Shown one piece after another: positions 26,723-37,543 of a stretch of 64,000 bases of DNA (position 1 is its first letter; every line of letters starts with the position of its first letter). Source of the DNA: Cytophagales bacterium CG12_big_fil_rev_8_21_14_0_65_40_12 (GTDB taxonomy: Bacteria; Bacteroidota; Bacteroidia; Cytophagales; Cyclobacteriaceae). The notes beneath the pieces are model-generated. The model ran no database searches, was not told the origin of the DNA, and saw only the letters and a program-made list of their open reading frames with translations. The stretch lies in contig PCUU01000060.1 of the NCBI GenBank assembly GCA_002786855.1, positions 1 through 64,000 of the forward strand, in the 5' to 3' direction. A program made the translations under genes and the position numbers.

Positions 26723-28558
26723 TTACTTCTTTTTCGAACCGATCTGCTTGTTCTTTTGAGCATCCTGGCTTGCCTTCATGGCATCTTCCAGCCTCTGCTG
26801 AAATTTAGATTTGCCTTTATTGACGTTCTTTTTCTTGTTTTCTTCTAAGGTAGCCCTGATTTTGTCTTCATCCACAAACTTCCTGATCAGTGCTTGCTGA
26901 CCGAAAGTGATAATGTTTGAAACGAAATAATAGAAGCTCAATCCCGAAGAGTAAGAATTCAGTACGAACATGAAAACTACAGGCATCACATAACCAATTG
27001 TTTTCATTGGTCCTTGTACTGTACTTACCTGATTGTTCGACCAAGTATAGAGAATCGTGGATAATGTCATTAAAAGGGTAAAACCACTCACATGCGATCC
27101 ATAAAAAGGGATTGTGAAGGGCAAGTAGAACAACACATCGTAAGTAGAAAGGTCGGTTGCCCATAGGAATGATTCTCCTCTTAACTCAATTGAATTAGGG
27201 AAGAAAAAGAACATGGCAAACAAAATTGGCATTTGAAGCACCACCGGTATACATCCACTGACAGGGTTAACTCCTACTTCTCTATAGAGCTTCATTTGCT
27301 CTTGCTGCATTTTTTGGGCATCTCCGCCAGTCTTTTCTTTCAAGGCATCGATCTCAGGTTTCAACACCTTCATCTTGGCCATCGAGAGGTATGATTTTCG
27401 CGAAAGCGGGAAAAGAGCAAGCTTAATGATCAAAACGATAATCATAATGATTACCCCATAATTTGAAATATAGCGTTGCAGAAAGTCAAAGAGATTGATA
27501 ATGATGTACTTGTTTACCCAGCTTACAAAGACATAGCCCAGGTATATGTTTTCCTCATAACCATCGGTTACTTTTTTGAGGATGTTGTAATTGTTAGGCC
27601 CAAAGTAATATTTGAATTCGCCCCCAGCATACAAATCTACCATTGGGATCGCCAAGTTGATTTCACCAGTCTTTACAATGGCGCTGTCTAAAGTTGGAAC
27701 AGAAGTGGCAATATTGGCCGAACTGAAGCCCTTTTCGGAGATTATCCCTGCATTAAAGAACTTTTGATCGAAAGACAGCCAATGTATTGGTTCAACGATC
27801 TGCTCTTGCTGATCATCGGTACTTGTTTCGCTGAGTTCATCAAGGTCTTCAGCAAGGGTATAGTACTTAATGGTGGACTTGATCCTAGAATCAGCCAAGT
27901 TCATTTCGAACCGCTTCATTTTATTGGCCCAAATCAACCGCAATTCATCACCAAGTATCACATTGCTAAGCCCATTGACCTTGACCTGATAACCCACAAC
28001 ATAAGAGCCACCTGCCAAAGTATAAGTTTGTACGATGGAATTATTACCATCCAGGGCCAGGGTGAATTCCAATTTTAAAGAATCACCTTCTACAATGGTT
28101 TTGCTCGTTTGATTGGCATTGAAATAAAGATCCGCAAGGTTGATATTGCCTTTGGTGGTTTGAATCACCAATGCCTGTTTGCTGGTGTTTTCATCAAATA
28201 AAATCAACGGACGCTTGTCCCACGTGGTGAAGTCCTTTAGTTCAACTGATTTTACCAATCCACCTTTAGAGCTGAAAGAGAATTTGGCGACATCATTTTC
28301 GATGGTAATGTTCTTTTCAGTGCCATTAAAGGCTGGTGCGAAGATTCCATATTGCTCATCGTAGTTTACCGCGCTAGTATCTTGGCTGCTATCGCTAATA
28401 TTGCTTGTTTCACCTAAACTAGGTTGGGTGGGGGTAACTTGTTCTGTAGCGGCAGGTGTTGCTAAATCTTCTTCGGTAACTGGCGGTTTAAAAACAATGG
28501 CATACGTTATTAAAAGCGCAGCCATCAAACCCAGACCGATCATCTGATTTCTATCCAT
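26723..28558 (-). CDS. yidC: Membrane protein insertase YidC
   Basis: Inserts and folds inner-membrane proteins, alone or with SecYEG. The 611-residue protein has an N-terminal helix (residues 4-22), a large periplasmic beta domain (about 60-340), then the conserved five-helix core beginning near 350, with RKSYLSMAKMKVLKPEI and the coiled C1 region, QMPILFAMFFFFPN, and a basic C-terminal tail ending KQIGSKKK that can bind the ribosome. This is the long Gram-negative form. It starts 19 bp after pyrG and is co-transcribed with it, an arrangement common in Bacteroidota. Confidence 0.96.
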   Translation of the reverse strand: MDRNQMIGLGLMAALLITYAIVFKPPVTEEDLATPAATEQVTPTQPSLGETSNISDSSQDTSAVNYDEQYGIFAPAFNGTEKNITIENDVAKFSFSSKGGLVKSVELKDFTTWDKRPLILFDENTSKQALVIQTTKGNINLADLYFNANQTSKTIVEGDSLKLEFTLALDGNNSIVQTYTLAGGSYVVGYQVKVNGLSNVILGDELRLIWANKMKRFEMNLADSRIKSTIKYYTLAEDLDELSETSTDDQQEQIVEPIHWLSFDQKFFNAGIISEKGFSSANIATSVPTLDSAIVKTGEINLAIPMVDLYAGGEFKYYFGPNNYNILKKVTDGYEENIYLGYVFVSWVNKYIIINLFDFLQRYISNYGVIIMIIVLIIKLALFPLSRKSYLSMAKMKVLKPEIDALKEKTGGDAQKMQQEQMKLYREVGVNPVSGCIPVVLQMPILFAMFFFFPNSIELRGESFLWATDLSTYDVLFYLPFTIPFYGSHVSGFTLLMTLSTILYTWSNNQVSTVQGPMKTIGYVMPVVFMFVLNSYSSGLSFYYFVSNIITFGQQALIRKFVDEDKIRATLEENKKKNVNKGKSKFQQRLEDAMKASQDAQKNKQIGSKKK

Positions 28559-28576
28559 TTCTCTTTTTTCTAAATC

Positions 28577-30214
<1,638 letters not shown>

Positions 30215-30472
30215 TTATGGGATACAAAGGTAATACAATTCCTCTGACTTGAGGGATAACCGAAGAAAGTTTGGTTTCAATTTTTGGCTATCCTCAAAAG
30301 CCAAGTTTAGAAAAAGCGTGCAGAAAATGGATTGGCAAAATTACTTAGATGGAAAGCCTCATTTCTCCACATTCCATTTGGCAATTTGCCATAAGGGAAA
30401 GTTATTACATTCTTTTTGTTGCCTTTTTATTTACCGCTAAATTGCGCCTCCTTTTTACCGAGGCAAGCTTAG

Positions 30473-31891
30473 ATGAATTTATCCAAATCTCTTGACGACA
30501 AAATTTTCGCCACTGTTGGACGTGTTGCTGATGAACAGCAATTAGACACCTATGTGGTAGGCGGTTTTGTGCGCGACTTATTGTTGAAAAGGGCCTCGAA
30601 AGATTTAGATTTTGTTTGTGTTGGCCAAGGTATCAAATTGGCAGAGGCGGTTCATAAGGCTTTGGGAAGTCAATTGCCACTTACTGTTTTTAAGTCGTTT
30701 GGAACGGCCATGATTAAAAATGGTGAACAAGAGTTGGAATTTGTCGGGGCGAGACGAGAATCCTATAATCGTGAATCGAGAAAGCCCATTGTTGAAGATG
30801 GTACTTTGGAAGACGACCAAAACAGGCGCGATTTCACCATCAATGCCATGGCCATTTCTTTGAATAAAAGGGATTATGGCACTTTGGTCGATCCATTTAA
30901 CGGGATCAAGGATTTAGAAGAGAAGATCATCAGAACGCCTTTGGATCCGAAAATCACATTTTCTGACGACCCTTTGAGAATGATGAGGGCCATCCGTTTT
31001 GCCGCCCAATTGAATTTTGACATAGAGGCCGATACTTTTGAAGCGATCACGGAAATGGCAGCTAGAATCGAAATAGTTTCTGCTGAAAGAGTGATTGTTG
31101 AATTGAATAAAATTATCCTTTGCGATAAGCCTTCTTATGGATTTAAACTCCTGTTCTATTCAGGCTTACTGAAAATAATTTTCCCAGAAATGGTGGCCCT
31201 TCAAGGGGTTCAAACTATAGAGGATAAATCGCATAAAGATAATTTCTACCATACTTTGCAAGTATTGGACAATATCTGCGAAGCCACAGATGACCTTTGG
31301 GTAAGATGGGCCGCCATTCTTCACGACATCGCTAAACCAGCCACAAAGCGATTCAATAAAAAAGTAGGATGGACTTTCCATGGGCACGAAGACAAGGGGG
31401 CAAGAATGACACCTGCGATCTTCAGAAGATTGAAGCTGCCTTTAGGAAGCGAAATGAAAAAAGTACAGAAACTGGTAAGATTGCATCTTCGGCCTATAGC
31501 CCTTTCCAAAGAAGAAATTACCGATGCTGCCGTAAGACGAGTGCTTTTCGAAGCTGGGGAAGATACAGATGACTTGATGAAACTCTGCAGGGCAGATATA
31601 ACTTCCAAAAATCAGAATAAAGTAGAACGCTTTTTGAAGAATTTTGACAAGGTTGAAGTTCGAATGCGCGAGGTAGAGGAGAAGGATAAAATTCGTAACT
31701 TTCAGCCCATTATTACAGGAGAGCTCATTATGAGCACTTTTGGCTTACCACCGGGCAAGATTGTTGGAGAACTCAAAGAGGCTCTTCGCGAAGCAGTTTT
31801 AGAAGGGGTAATTAAAAATGAGTATGAACAAGCATTTGAATATTTATTAAAGTTAGGCAGGGAAAAAGGCCTCGAAATTGTTAACAATTGA
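30473..31891 (+). CDS. CCA-adding tRNA nucleotidyltransferase with HD domain
   Basis: Adds or repairs the 3' CCA of tRNAs, needed here because the tRNA-Arg at 6561 has no encoded CCA. The 472-residue class II enzyme has the head domain [20 protein letters not shown] at residues 27-46 (GGxVRD and the DxD carboxylates), [10 protein letters not shown] near 118 and a neck/body region, then an HD phosphohydrolase domain with [15 protein letters not shown] near 285. It has the fused HDIG form usual in Bacteroidota. The next gene, a TPR protein, starts 22 bp later. Confidence 0.93.
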   Translation: MNLSKSLDDKIFATVGRVADEQQLDTYVVGGFVRDLLLKRASKDLDFVCVGQGIKLAEAVHKALGSQLPLTVFKSFGTAMIKNGEQELEFVGARRESYNRESRKPIVEDGTLEDDQNRRDFTINAMAISLNKRDYGTLVDPFNGIKDLEEKIIRTPLDPKITFSDDPLRMMRAIRFAAQLNFDIEADTFEAITEMAARIEIVSAERVIVELNKIILCDKPSYGFKLLFYSGLLKIIFPEMVALQGVQTIEDKSHKDNFYHTLQVLDNICEATDDLWVRWAAILHDIAKPATKRFNKKVGWTFHGHEDKGARMTPAIFRRLKLPLGSEMKKVQKLVRLHLRPIALSKEEITDAAVRRVLFEAGEDTDDLMKLCRADITSKNQNKVERFLKNFDKVEVRMREVEEKDKIRNFQPIITGELIMSTFGLPPGKIVGELKEALREAVLEGVIKNEYEQAFEYLLKLGREKGLEIVNN

Positions 31892-31913
31892 ATTAATCTG
31901 AATAGACCATAAA

Positions 31914-32606
31914 ATGAGAAAAATGAAGTATTGGATGATCGCTGCCGTGATGTTTATGTCGGTAAGTTCATTCGCCCAGGACAGTACCTACTTGTCTAAT
32001 GAATATGCAAAGGCACTTGCTGTTTACAATGTAGCTCAAATGTACAATGATGTGGAAGTGCAAAAAGCTGCCCTTTATGATATGCTGGTATTGTCGCCTT
32101 ACGATAGCTCTGCATTGAGAACACTTGCTGAGTTCTACTACAATAACCGCAGGTATACTTCAAGCACCTTAGTGGCCTTGGATTTTCTTAAGAAATACCC
32201 TGGCAACATGATCGCTTTAGAGATAACAGCATTGAGCTATGAACAACTAAGGATTTATGACAAGGCCATTGAGTATTACCAAGAGATTTGGTTGAAGAAT
32301 GACGATGCCAACATCCTGTATCAAATTGCTTATCTACAATATTCTTTGAAGCGCTACAACGAGGCCAATAATAATATTAAGATTCTTGAAACGAAGGTAG
32401 GAGCAGACAAAACCATTGGACTCTCCAAGAATGATGGAAGTACTCAAGAGGTTAAGTTTGCGGCTGCGCTGAAAAATTTACAAGGGCTCGTAGCTATGGA
32501 CCAAGGTAAAAACGAAGAGGCAAAGGCCTTTTTCAGCGAAGCACTTGCTATCGCTCCAGAATTTGAAGCCGCTAAAATTGCTTTAGACGGATTAAATAAA
32601 GGATAG
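31914..32606 (+). CDS. Secreted TPR protein
   Basis: A 230-residue protein with a signal peptide (MRKMKYWMIAAVMFMSVSSFA, then Q) and at least four tetratricopeptide repeats, for instance ALEITALSYEQLRIYDKAIEY and LYQIAYLQYSLKRYNEANN. Such proteins act as periplasmic scaffolds; the partner is unknown. A terminator at 32631, shared with the 3' end of the opposing gene, ends this transcript. Confidence 0.8.
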   Translation: MRKMKYWMIAAVMFMSVSSFAQDSTYLSNEYAKALAVYNVAQMYNDVEVQKAALYDMLVLSPYDSSALRTLAEFYYNNRRYTSSTLVALDFLKKYPGNMIALEITALSYEQLRIYDKAIEYYQEIWLKNDDANILYQIAYLQYSLKRYNEANNNIKILETKVGADKTIGLSKNDGSTQEVKFAAALKNLQGLVAMDQGKNEEAKAFFSEALAIAPEFEAAKIALDGLNKG

Positions 32607-32628
32607 TCATCTAGAACTACTAAGAGAT

Positions 32629-33156
32629 TTAAAGGCCCTGACTTGTCGGGGCTTTTTCTTTGCCCCTAAGCCCAAGTTCAATCACCTCTAAGTGGTGGAT
32701 TTTTCCGGCAGTTATTTCAAATCGTAATAAGGTCCTTACTTTGTGAAACCCATGATGTCCAGCCGCTCCAGGATTCATATAAAGCATTTTATTGAGTTGA
32801 TGGTCGGGCATTACCTTAAGGATATGAGAATGGCCACAAATGAATAGTTGAGGTTGAACTTCTTTCAGTTTTGACTTCACCCCCTTGGCATAATGCGGAG
32901 GCGAGCCACCAATATGGAGCATGTAAACCGCAAGGCCTTCAATGTTGAAACTCAAGTCCAAGGGAAGCATTGATCTTATTTTTTGATCATCAATATTGCC
33001 GTACACCCCTCTGACAGGTTTGAAAGATGATAACTTTTCAAGCAGCCCTATGTCTCCAACATCTCCAGCATGCCAAATTTCATCGCAATTTTCGAAATGG
33101 AAGAAAACCCTTTCATCAAGGTAACTGTGCGTGTCCGAAATCAAACCGATTTTCAT
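32629..33156 (-). CDS. Metallophosphoesterase, YfcE/MJ0936-type
   Basis: A 175-residue calcineurin-like phosphodiesterase of the single-domain YfcE family, which cleaves model phosphodiesters and possibly cyclic nucleotides. Metal ligands are visible in order: LISDTHSYLDE (Asp, His), HAGDVGD, GVYGNID, MLHIGG and CGHSHI (near residue 100). The last ten residues are encoded by the terminator of the opposing gene, so the C-terminus is likely dispensable. It is monocistronic. Confidence 0.9.
   Translation of the reverse strand: MKIGLISDTHSYLDERVFFHFENCDEIWHAGDVGDIGLLEKLSSFKPVRGVYGNIDDQKIRSMLPLDLSFNIEGLAVYMLHIGGSPPHYAKGVKSKLKEVQPQLFICGHSHILKVMPDHQLNKMLYMNPGAAGHHGFHKVRTLLRFEITAGKIHHLEVIELGLRGKEKAPTSQGL
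32631..32657 (+). terminator. Intrinsic terminator inside the end of the opposing gene
   Basis: CCCTGAC pairs with GTCGGGG (one G-T pair), followed by CTTTTT on the plus strand. The same bases encode the last residues (KAPTSQGL) of the phosphoesterase on the minus strand. Confidence 0.7.
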
Positions 33157-33334
33157 AATTGGGGTGTGTTTTTCTTCCCAAATCGGGAAAATTTTTCTTG
33201 AACTGGAAAAGCTAATTTTTTTATATTTTATTTTAATAAGTTTTTTGTGGTTATATATGGTCTAATGACTATATTTTCTTGTTCAAAACTTTGGCAAGTC
33301 TTTTGAAAAGCCAGTCACAAATAACTAAAAAACT

Positions 33335-34744
33335 ATGAAAAGATTATTACTCGCAATTGCTTTTATAGGCCTTTCTTTTGGGCTTAAAGCACAGACAAAA
33401 GATGCTCCATGGTGGTTAACCGTTGAGCTAACCAACAACAAGCTAGATTACAAGTGGTATGATGGCAGGTTCACCTTTGGACAACTGGACAATTCTGGTT
33501 TCAGGGTTGGGATTGAGCGCTACTTGAGCCCTAGTTTCGATTTAGAAATTGGTTTTTCGCACGGTAGAATTATTCACAATGATGTGTTGGACGGCAATGT
33601 AACAGATGGTGATTTACGCATCGTCTATAAGTTCGACAACGGCTATATTTTTAAGAAAGAGGCTAAGGTTGCTCCTTATATTTTCGCAGGCTACGGAGTT
33701 TCTGGGTTTTCAAAAATAGAACCGATTTATGAAGAGTTCAATGACGGCAATTACAGCATCATTCCTTTGGGAGCTGGCTTGAAGTTCAAAGTGGTTGAAA
33801 ATGCCGAAATTAATGCAAGAGCAGCTTACAAGAAAAGTATTGACTTCTCTCCAAACTACATGCAATACGCCATTGGTGTATCATTCAATTTAGGAGGTAA
33901 GAAGGATTCTGATGAAGATGGTATTTTCGATAAGGAAGATGCCTGCCCAACAGAAGCTGGCCCAATAGAGAACCAAGGTTGCCCATGGCCTGATACTGAT
34001 GGTGATGGAGTTTTGGACAAAGATGATGCTTGTCCAACTGAAGCAGGTACTTTGAATGGCTGCCCTGACACAGATGGTGACGGTATCAAAGATGCTGATG
34101 ATAAATGTCCAACAGTTGCTGGTATAGCTAAATTCAATGGTTGTCCTGACACAGATGGTGATGGTATTCAAGACAGTGAAGACGCTTGTCCAACAATCGC
34201 AGGAACATTGAATGGTTGCCCAGATCGCGATGGTGATGGTGTGAAAGACAGTGATGATGCTTGTCCAACAATTGCTGGAACTTTGAATGGCTGTCCAGAT
34301 TCAGATGGTGATGGTATAAAAGACAGCGATGATAAGTGCCCGGCTACAGCAGGCCTTGCTGCGAACAACGGTTGTCCAGAGGTTAAGGAAGAGGTGAAGA
34401 AAGTACTCGATCTTGCTGTAAAGGATATTCAATTTAATTCAGGAAGTGATGTTCTAAAGTCTTCTTCAAATGGGTCGCTTGATCAAGTAGTGGTATTGAT
34501 GAAAGAGAATGATTTTAGCTTGGAGTTGAGCGGCTATACGGATAGTACAGGCAATGCTGAGAAAAACCTTGATTTATCAAAAAGAAGGGCCAATGCAGTA
34601 AAACAATACCTAATCAATAAAGGAATTGCTTCTGACAGATTGTTTGCCGATGGTTACGGAATCGTGAATCCTGTTGCCGATAATGCCACAGCAATAGGTA
34701 GGGCGAGAAACAGAAGAGTTGAACTTAAAATTATCTTTAGGTAG
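33335..34744 (+). CDS. OmpA-family outer-membrane protein with thrombospondin type 3 repeats
   Basis: A 469-residue protein anchoring the outer membrane to peptidoglycan. A signal peptide (residues 1-19, ending LKA then Q) leads to an eight-stranded barrel (about 20-190), then six calcium-binding thrombospondin type 3 repeats of about 25 residues (about 192-350; unit DTDGDGIKDADDKCP) and a C-terminal OmpA domain (about 360-469) with the peptidoglycan-binding NLDLSKRRANAVKQYL segment and GRARNRRVEL. An AT-rich promoter region of 178 bp precedes it and a strong terminator follows, as for an abundant major outer-membrane protein. OprF-like porins share this plan. Confidence 0.93.
   Translation: MKRLLLAIAFIGLSFGLKAQTKDAPWWLTVELTNNKLDYKWYDGRFTFGQLDNSGFRVGIERYLSPSFDLEIGFSHGRIIHNDVLDGNVTDGDLRIVYKFDNGYIFKKEAKVAPYIFAGYGVSGFSKIEPIYEEFNDGNYSIIPLGAGLKFKVVENAEINARAAYKKSIDFSPNYMQYAIGVSFNLGGKKDSDEDGIFDKEDACPTEAGPIENQGCPWPDTDGDGVLDKDDACPTEAGTLNGCPDTDGDGIKDADDKCPTVAGIAKFNGCPDTDGDGIQDSEDACPTIAGTLNGCPDRDGDGVKDSDDACPTIAGTLNGCPDSDGDGIKDSDDKCPATAGLAANNGCPEVKEEVKKVLDLAVKDIQFNSGSDVLKSSSNGSLDQVVVLMKENDFSLELSGYTDSTGNAEKNLDLSKRRANAVKQYLINKGIASDRLFADGYGIVNPVADNATAIGRARNRRVELKIIFR
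33905..34374 (+). repeat. Tandem 75-81-bp coding repeats (thrombospondin type 3)
   Basis: Six in-frame units built on GAT-GGT-GAT-GG codons encode Asp-rich calcium loops ending in Cys-Pro and GC. The units are close enough in DNA sequence to recombine, so copy number may vary between strains. Confidence 0.85.
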
Positions 34745-34770
34745 TATTTTATTATACAATGGAAGGGAAG

Positions 34771-34800
34771 GGGTCGCTAGGTGTAGCGACCCTTTTTTTT
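34771..34800 (+). terminator. Strong intrinsic terminator of the OmpA-family gene
   Basis: GGGTCGCT and AGCGACCC form a perfect 8-bp GC-rich stem with a 6-nt loop, followed by eight T residues. Confidence 0.92.
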
Positions 34801-34972
34801 ATGGCTTTGAACTATGTTTTGTGATGAAATGCAAGATAATGGATGCGGAATACTTAACTGATTATTCAAAAAATATGGTGCGAAAAAAAAATGTGGCGAA
34901 GGCACTCGAATTTCTTAAGTTTTTCTTTTTTATATGAACATATGATCATACCTTTGAGAAAACCCTATCAAA

Positions 34973-35275
34973 ATGGAAGAGCAGATCGATATCGACCGAG
35001 TCGAGAAAATTGCCTTCGTGCTAAAAACCATAGCGCATCCTATGCGCGTTGGCATAATCGACCTCCTAAGTCGAAATGATAAAATGTCGGTAAATGACAT
35101 TACCGCCTATTTAGGGTTAGAGCAATCTCTTACCTCGCATCACTTGGCCAACCTAAAAATGAAAGGGATACTAGGCAGTAAGCGAGATGGTAAAAACATC
35201 AACTATTACCTTAAAATGAAAGAAGTACCAGAAATCCTTAAAATTCTTGAGGATGTCAATGTGGTAGTTTTTTAA
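34973..35275 (+). CDS. ArsR-type winged-helix regulator without metal-site cysteines
   Basis: A 100-residue DNA-binding repressor fold: LKTIAHPMRVGIIDLL near residue 18, the helix-turn-helix VNDITAYLGLEQSLTSHHLANLKMKGIL near 44-70 (key part SLTSHHLANLK), and the beta wing GSKRDGKNINYYL. No cysteine occurs in the protein, so the ArsR/SmtB alpha-3 metal site (ELCVCDL) is absent; it probably senses something else or acts through partner proteins. Its stop overlaps the stop of the convergent YdcF-like gene by 4 bp. The target is unknown. Confidence 0.85.
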   Translation: MEEQIDIDRVEKIAFVLKTIAHPMRVGIIDLLSRNDKMSVNDITAYLGLEQSLTSHHLANLKMKGILGSKRDGKNINYYLKMKEVPEILKILEDVNVVVF

Positions 35276-36036
35276 ATATACCCCATCACTTTGTAGGTGA
35301 CAATGCCTACCCATTCTTTAACCAAAGACTCCCATTTGCTAATTGCTCCTCCGCGAGGGATGAAAAGATCATCAAAATTCATGGTGGGCCTGTCTGTCAT
35401 ATAGCCAGCAGGAAATTGATCAAATTGTACGCCTTGCTTGGCCAAACACATTGCAGATCTTTTCATATGAAAAGCCGAGGTGATGAGCAGGTATTTGCCC
35501 TCTGGGAAATCTCTGTTAAGAATTTCAGCACTTTTTACGGCATTCTCATAGGTGTTTACAGCATCAGGCTCAACAGTGATCACGGAGTCTGGAACTCCCG
35601 CCATGGTTAGAAAGCTTTTTAGTCTTTCGGCAGCAATGCTCATGCTCCTTTGCTGAAACCCAAGTCCACCACTTACAATAATGTGCTTCAGCTTTCCCTC
35701 ATTGTACAGTTGAAGCGTATGAGTAATTCTGTCCGCTCCACCTTCAAAATAGACCCGATCATCAGGCATTTTACTGCCTTTAGAAATGCCAGAAAAAACG
35801 ATTCCAACATCATACACGGGCACTTCGCTCATGGGTACAGGGGGTACTTCCCACCAGAGCATAACCCTGTTGCTCAAGTATTGATTTGAAAAAAGAATCA
35901 AAAGCAAAACGGCAGTAATAGAAAAAACAAGTTTTCTCTTAGAATGCTTTGTGAAGAGGGAGTAAACCGAGCAAGCTATGATCCAGGTAAGTGGCCTAAC
36001 GAATATTGCGAGTATTTTGGAAAGAATAAAAAACAC
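35272..36036 (-). CDS. YdcF/ElyC-family membrane protein (DUF218)
   Basis: A 254-residue inner-membrane protein with two N-terminal helices (about residues 8-25 and 34-52) and a periplasmic DUF218 domain starting near 75: VFSGISKG, ADRITHTLQLYNEGKLKHIIVSGG, and NTYENAVKSAEIL, a conserved block. ElyC of this family affects peptidoglycan precursor recycling in E. coli; the enzymatic activity is unknown. The start is GTG at 36036. Confidence 0.87.
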   Translation of the reverse strand: MFFILSKILAIFVRPLTWIIACSVYSLFTKHSKRKLVFSITAVLLLILFSNQYLSNRVMLWWEVPPVPMSEVPVYDVGIVFSGISKGSKMPDDRVYFEGGADRITHTLQLYNEGKLKHIIVSGGLGFQQRSMSIAAERLKSFLTMAGVPDSVITVEPDAVNTYENAVKSAEILNRDFPEGKYLLITSAFHMKRSAMCLAKQGVQFDQFPAGYMTDRPTMNFDDLFIPRGGAISKWESLVKEWVGIVTYKVMGYI

Positions 36037-36182
36037 GACTTAATTTTTCCCGAAATTACATCAACAAAATTTCAAATCATTATTAATTGATTTTTAAATA
36101 CTTACCAGCTCGAATAGGCGGATTGGAAAATATTTATCAAATCAATGTAATGACTTTTATTCAACCTCGTCCTAGCTATTGA

Positions 36183-36695
36183 ATGGAGTTACAAGCTTTT
36201 AAATCAAAGGTTTTACCAATAAAGGATAAGCTCTTCAGGATTGCCTTGAACTTGATGAAGTCGGTTGAGGATACTGAAGATGTTTTGCAAGACGTGATGG
36301 TGAAGCTTTGGAACAACCGTTCGCAATGGGAGGAATATCGAAGTGTGGAGGCTTTTGCAGTGACCATCACCAAAAACTTATGCTTCGATCGACTGAAGAC
36401 AAAGAAGCACAAAGGGCATCTCGATGTTCAGGAGATGGAAATTGATTCTGGCTTTATTTCCCCATATCATAAAATTGAGCTTGACGACAGTGTGAAAACC
36501 ATGGTAAGGGTTTTTGAGCATTTGCCACAGCAGCAGCGTTTGCTACTCACTTTGCGAGATATTGAGGGATTTAGTTATGAAGAAATTGCCGAGCAGACGG
36601 GGTTGGAAATCAACAACATTAGGGTGGGGATTTCAAGAGCAAGGAAGAAGGCAAGAGAGGATTATTTAAGAATTGAAGATTATGAACAACTATAA
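36183..36695 (+). CDS. ECF-type RNA polymerase sigma factor
   Basis: A 170-residue sigma-70 factor with only regions 2 and 4. Region 2 contains EDTEDVLQDVMVKLWNNR near residue 28 (core binding) and AFAVTITKNLCFDRLK (-10 contact); region 4 contains LPQQQRLLLTLRDIEGFSYEEIAEQTG and a helix-turn-helix NNIRVGISRARKKARE near the end. It overlaps the next gene by 14 bp, as usual for a sigma/anti-sigma pair, and probably drives the downstream DUF4097 genes. Confidence 0.94.
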   Translation: MELQAFKSKVLPIKDKLFRIALNLMKSVEDTEDVLQDVMVKLWNNRSQWEEYRSVEAFAVTITKNLCFDRLKTKKHKGHLDVQEMEIDSGFISPYHKIELDDSVKTMVRVFEHLPQQQRLLLTLRDIEGFSYEEIAEQTGLEINNIRVGISRARKKAREDYLRIEDYEQL

Positions 36696-37455
36696 AGAAA
36701 TAGAGCGACTAATCGAAAAATATTTTGAAGGCGAAACCTCAACGGAAGAGGATAAAAAACTTCAAGAGTTCTTTAGAGCTGGTGATGTGCCTGCTAATTT
36801 ACAAGTGCATCAGGCTTGGTTTTCTCAATTAAAATTAAGGTCTGAAACTACTTGGGATGATTTTTCTGAGGACAAGCTTTTTGGGAAATTGGATAGTCAA
36901 TTGCGTGAAGAAACCAAGGTAATCCCAATTACGAAGTCAACGAACTACAGAGCATGGTTTTATCGAATAGCCGCTGCCGTGGCATTGATTCTGGTAGGAT
37001 TTTATGCGGGTGATCAATTGAAAAATGGAGATGTTGAAAACGTAAGAGCTGAACTGGCCGAAGTTAAATCAATGATGCTGAGCCAAATGAGCAGTAGCTC
37101 GCCAAGTGGACGACTTCAGGCTGTCAATTATTCATATAGATTTTCCGAAGTAGATGATGAAACCCTAGATGCTTTGATCACCGTGTTGGAAACGGATAGT
37201 AACATGAATGTTAGGTTGAAGGCGGTAGAGGCATTGTCTCGGTTTGTCGGTGACGAAAGAACTAAGAAGGCTTTGATTAATGCGCTTGGTACGGAAAAAG
37301 AACCCATGGTTCAAATCGCTCTGATTGAGGTTTTGGTCAGCAATAAGGTAAAATCTGCCGTGGACGATTTAGAACGAATTACTCAAGACAAGAACAGTTT
37401 AAAAGGAGTAAAGGACGAGGCCTATATGGGCATGTTCAAACTCAAAGAACTTTAA
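36682..37455 (+). CDS. Membrane protein with HEAT repeats, putative anti-sigma factor
   Basis: A 257-residue protein starting at the ATG at 36682; a TTG three codons earlier is unlikely. The N-terminal cytoplasmic region IERLIEKYFEGETSTEED resembles Bacteroidota anti-sigma factors. One transmembrane helix (about residues 92-112) follows, then a periplasmic region with at least two HEAT repeats, for example DSNMNVRLKAVEALSRF and EKEPMVQIALIEVLVS. Overlap with the sigma gene and the membrane topology support a role as cognate anti-sigma factor, with HEAT repeats as the sensing part (inference). Confidence 0.72.
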   Translation: MNNYKEIERLIEKYFEGETSTEEDKKLQEFFRAGDVPANLQVHQAWFSQLKLRSETTWDDFSEDKLFGKLDSQLREETKVIPITKSTNYRAWFYRIAAAVALILVGFYAGDQLKNGDVENVRAELAEVKSMMLSQMSSSSPSGRLQAVNYSYRFSEVDDETLDALITVLETDSNMNVRLKAVEALSRFVGDERTKKALINALGTEKEPMVQIALIEVLVSNKVKSAVDDLERITQDKNSLKGVKDEAYMGMFKLKEL

Positions 37456-37543
37456 AAAAAATATTTAATCGATTGAATAGGTCAGGAGTGCCTTCCTTAA
37501 AAGGCAAAACTCAAAATATCTGAAAACATAAAAAAAGGAAAAG

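Noticed and set aside
28221-28226. CACGTG core resembling parS inside yidC (also one at 3104)
   Set aside because: The flanks do not match the TGTTTCACGTGAAACA palindrome well enough; only the hexamer core fits.
33856-34368. Overlapping minus-strand reading frames opposite the OmpA-family gene
   Set aside because: Mirror images of the GAT-rich thrombospondin repeats; the plus strand has signal peptide, domains and terminator.
33905-34374. CRISPR-like regular repeats
   Set aside because: Repeats are in frame, protein-coding (thrombospondin type 3), with no spacers or cas genes.
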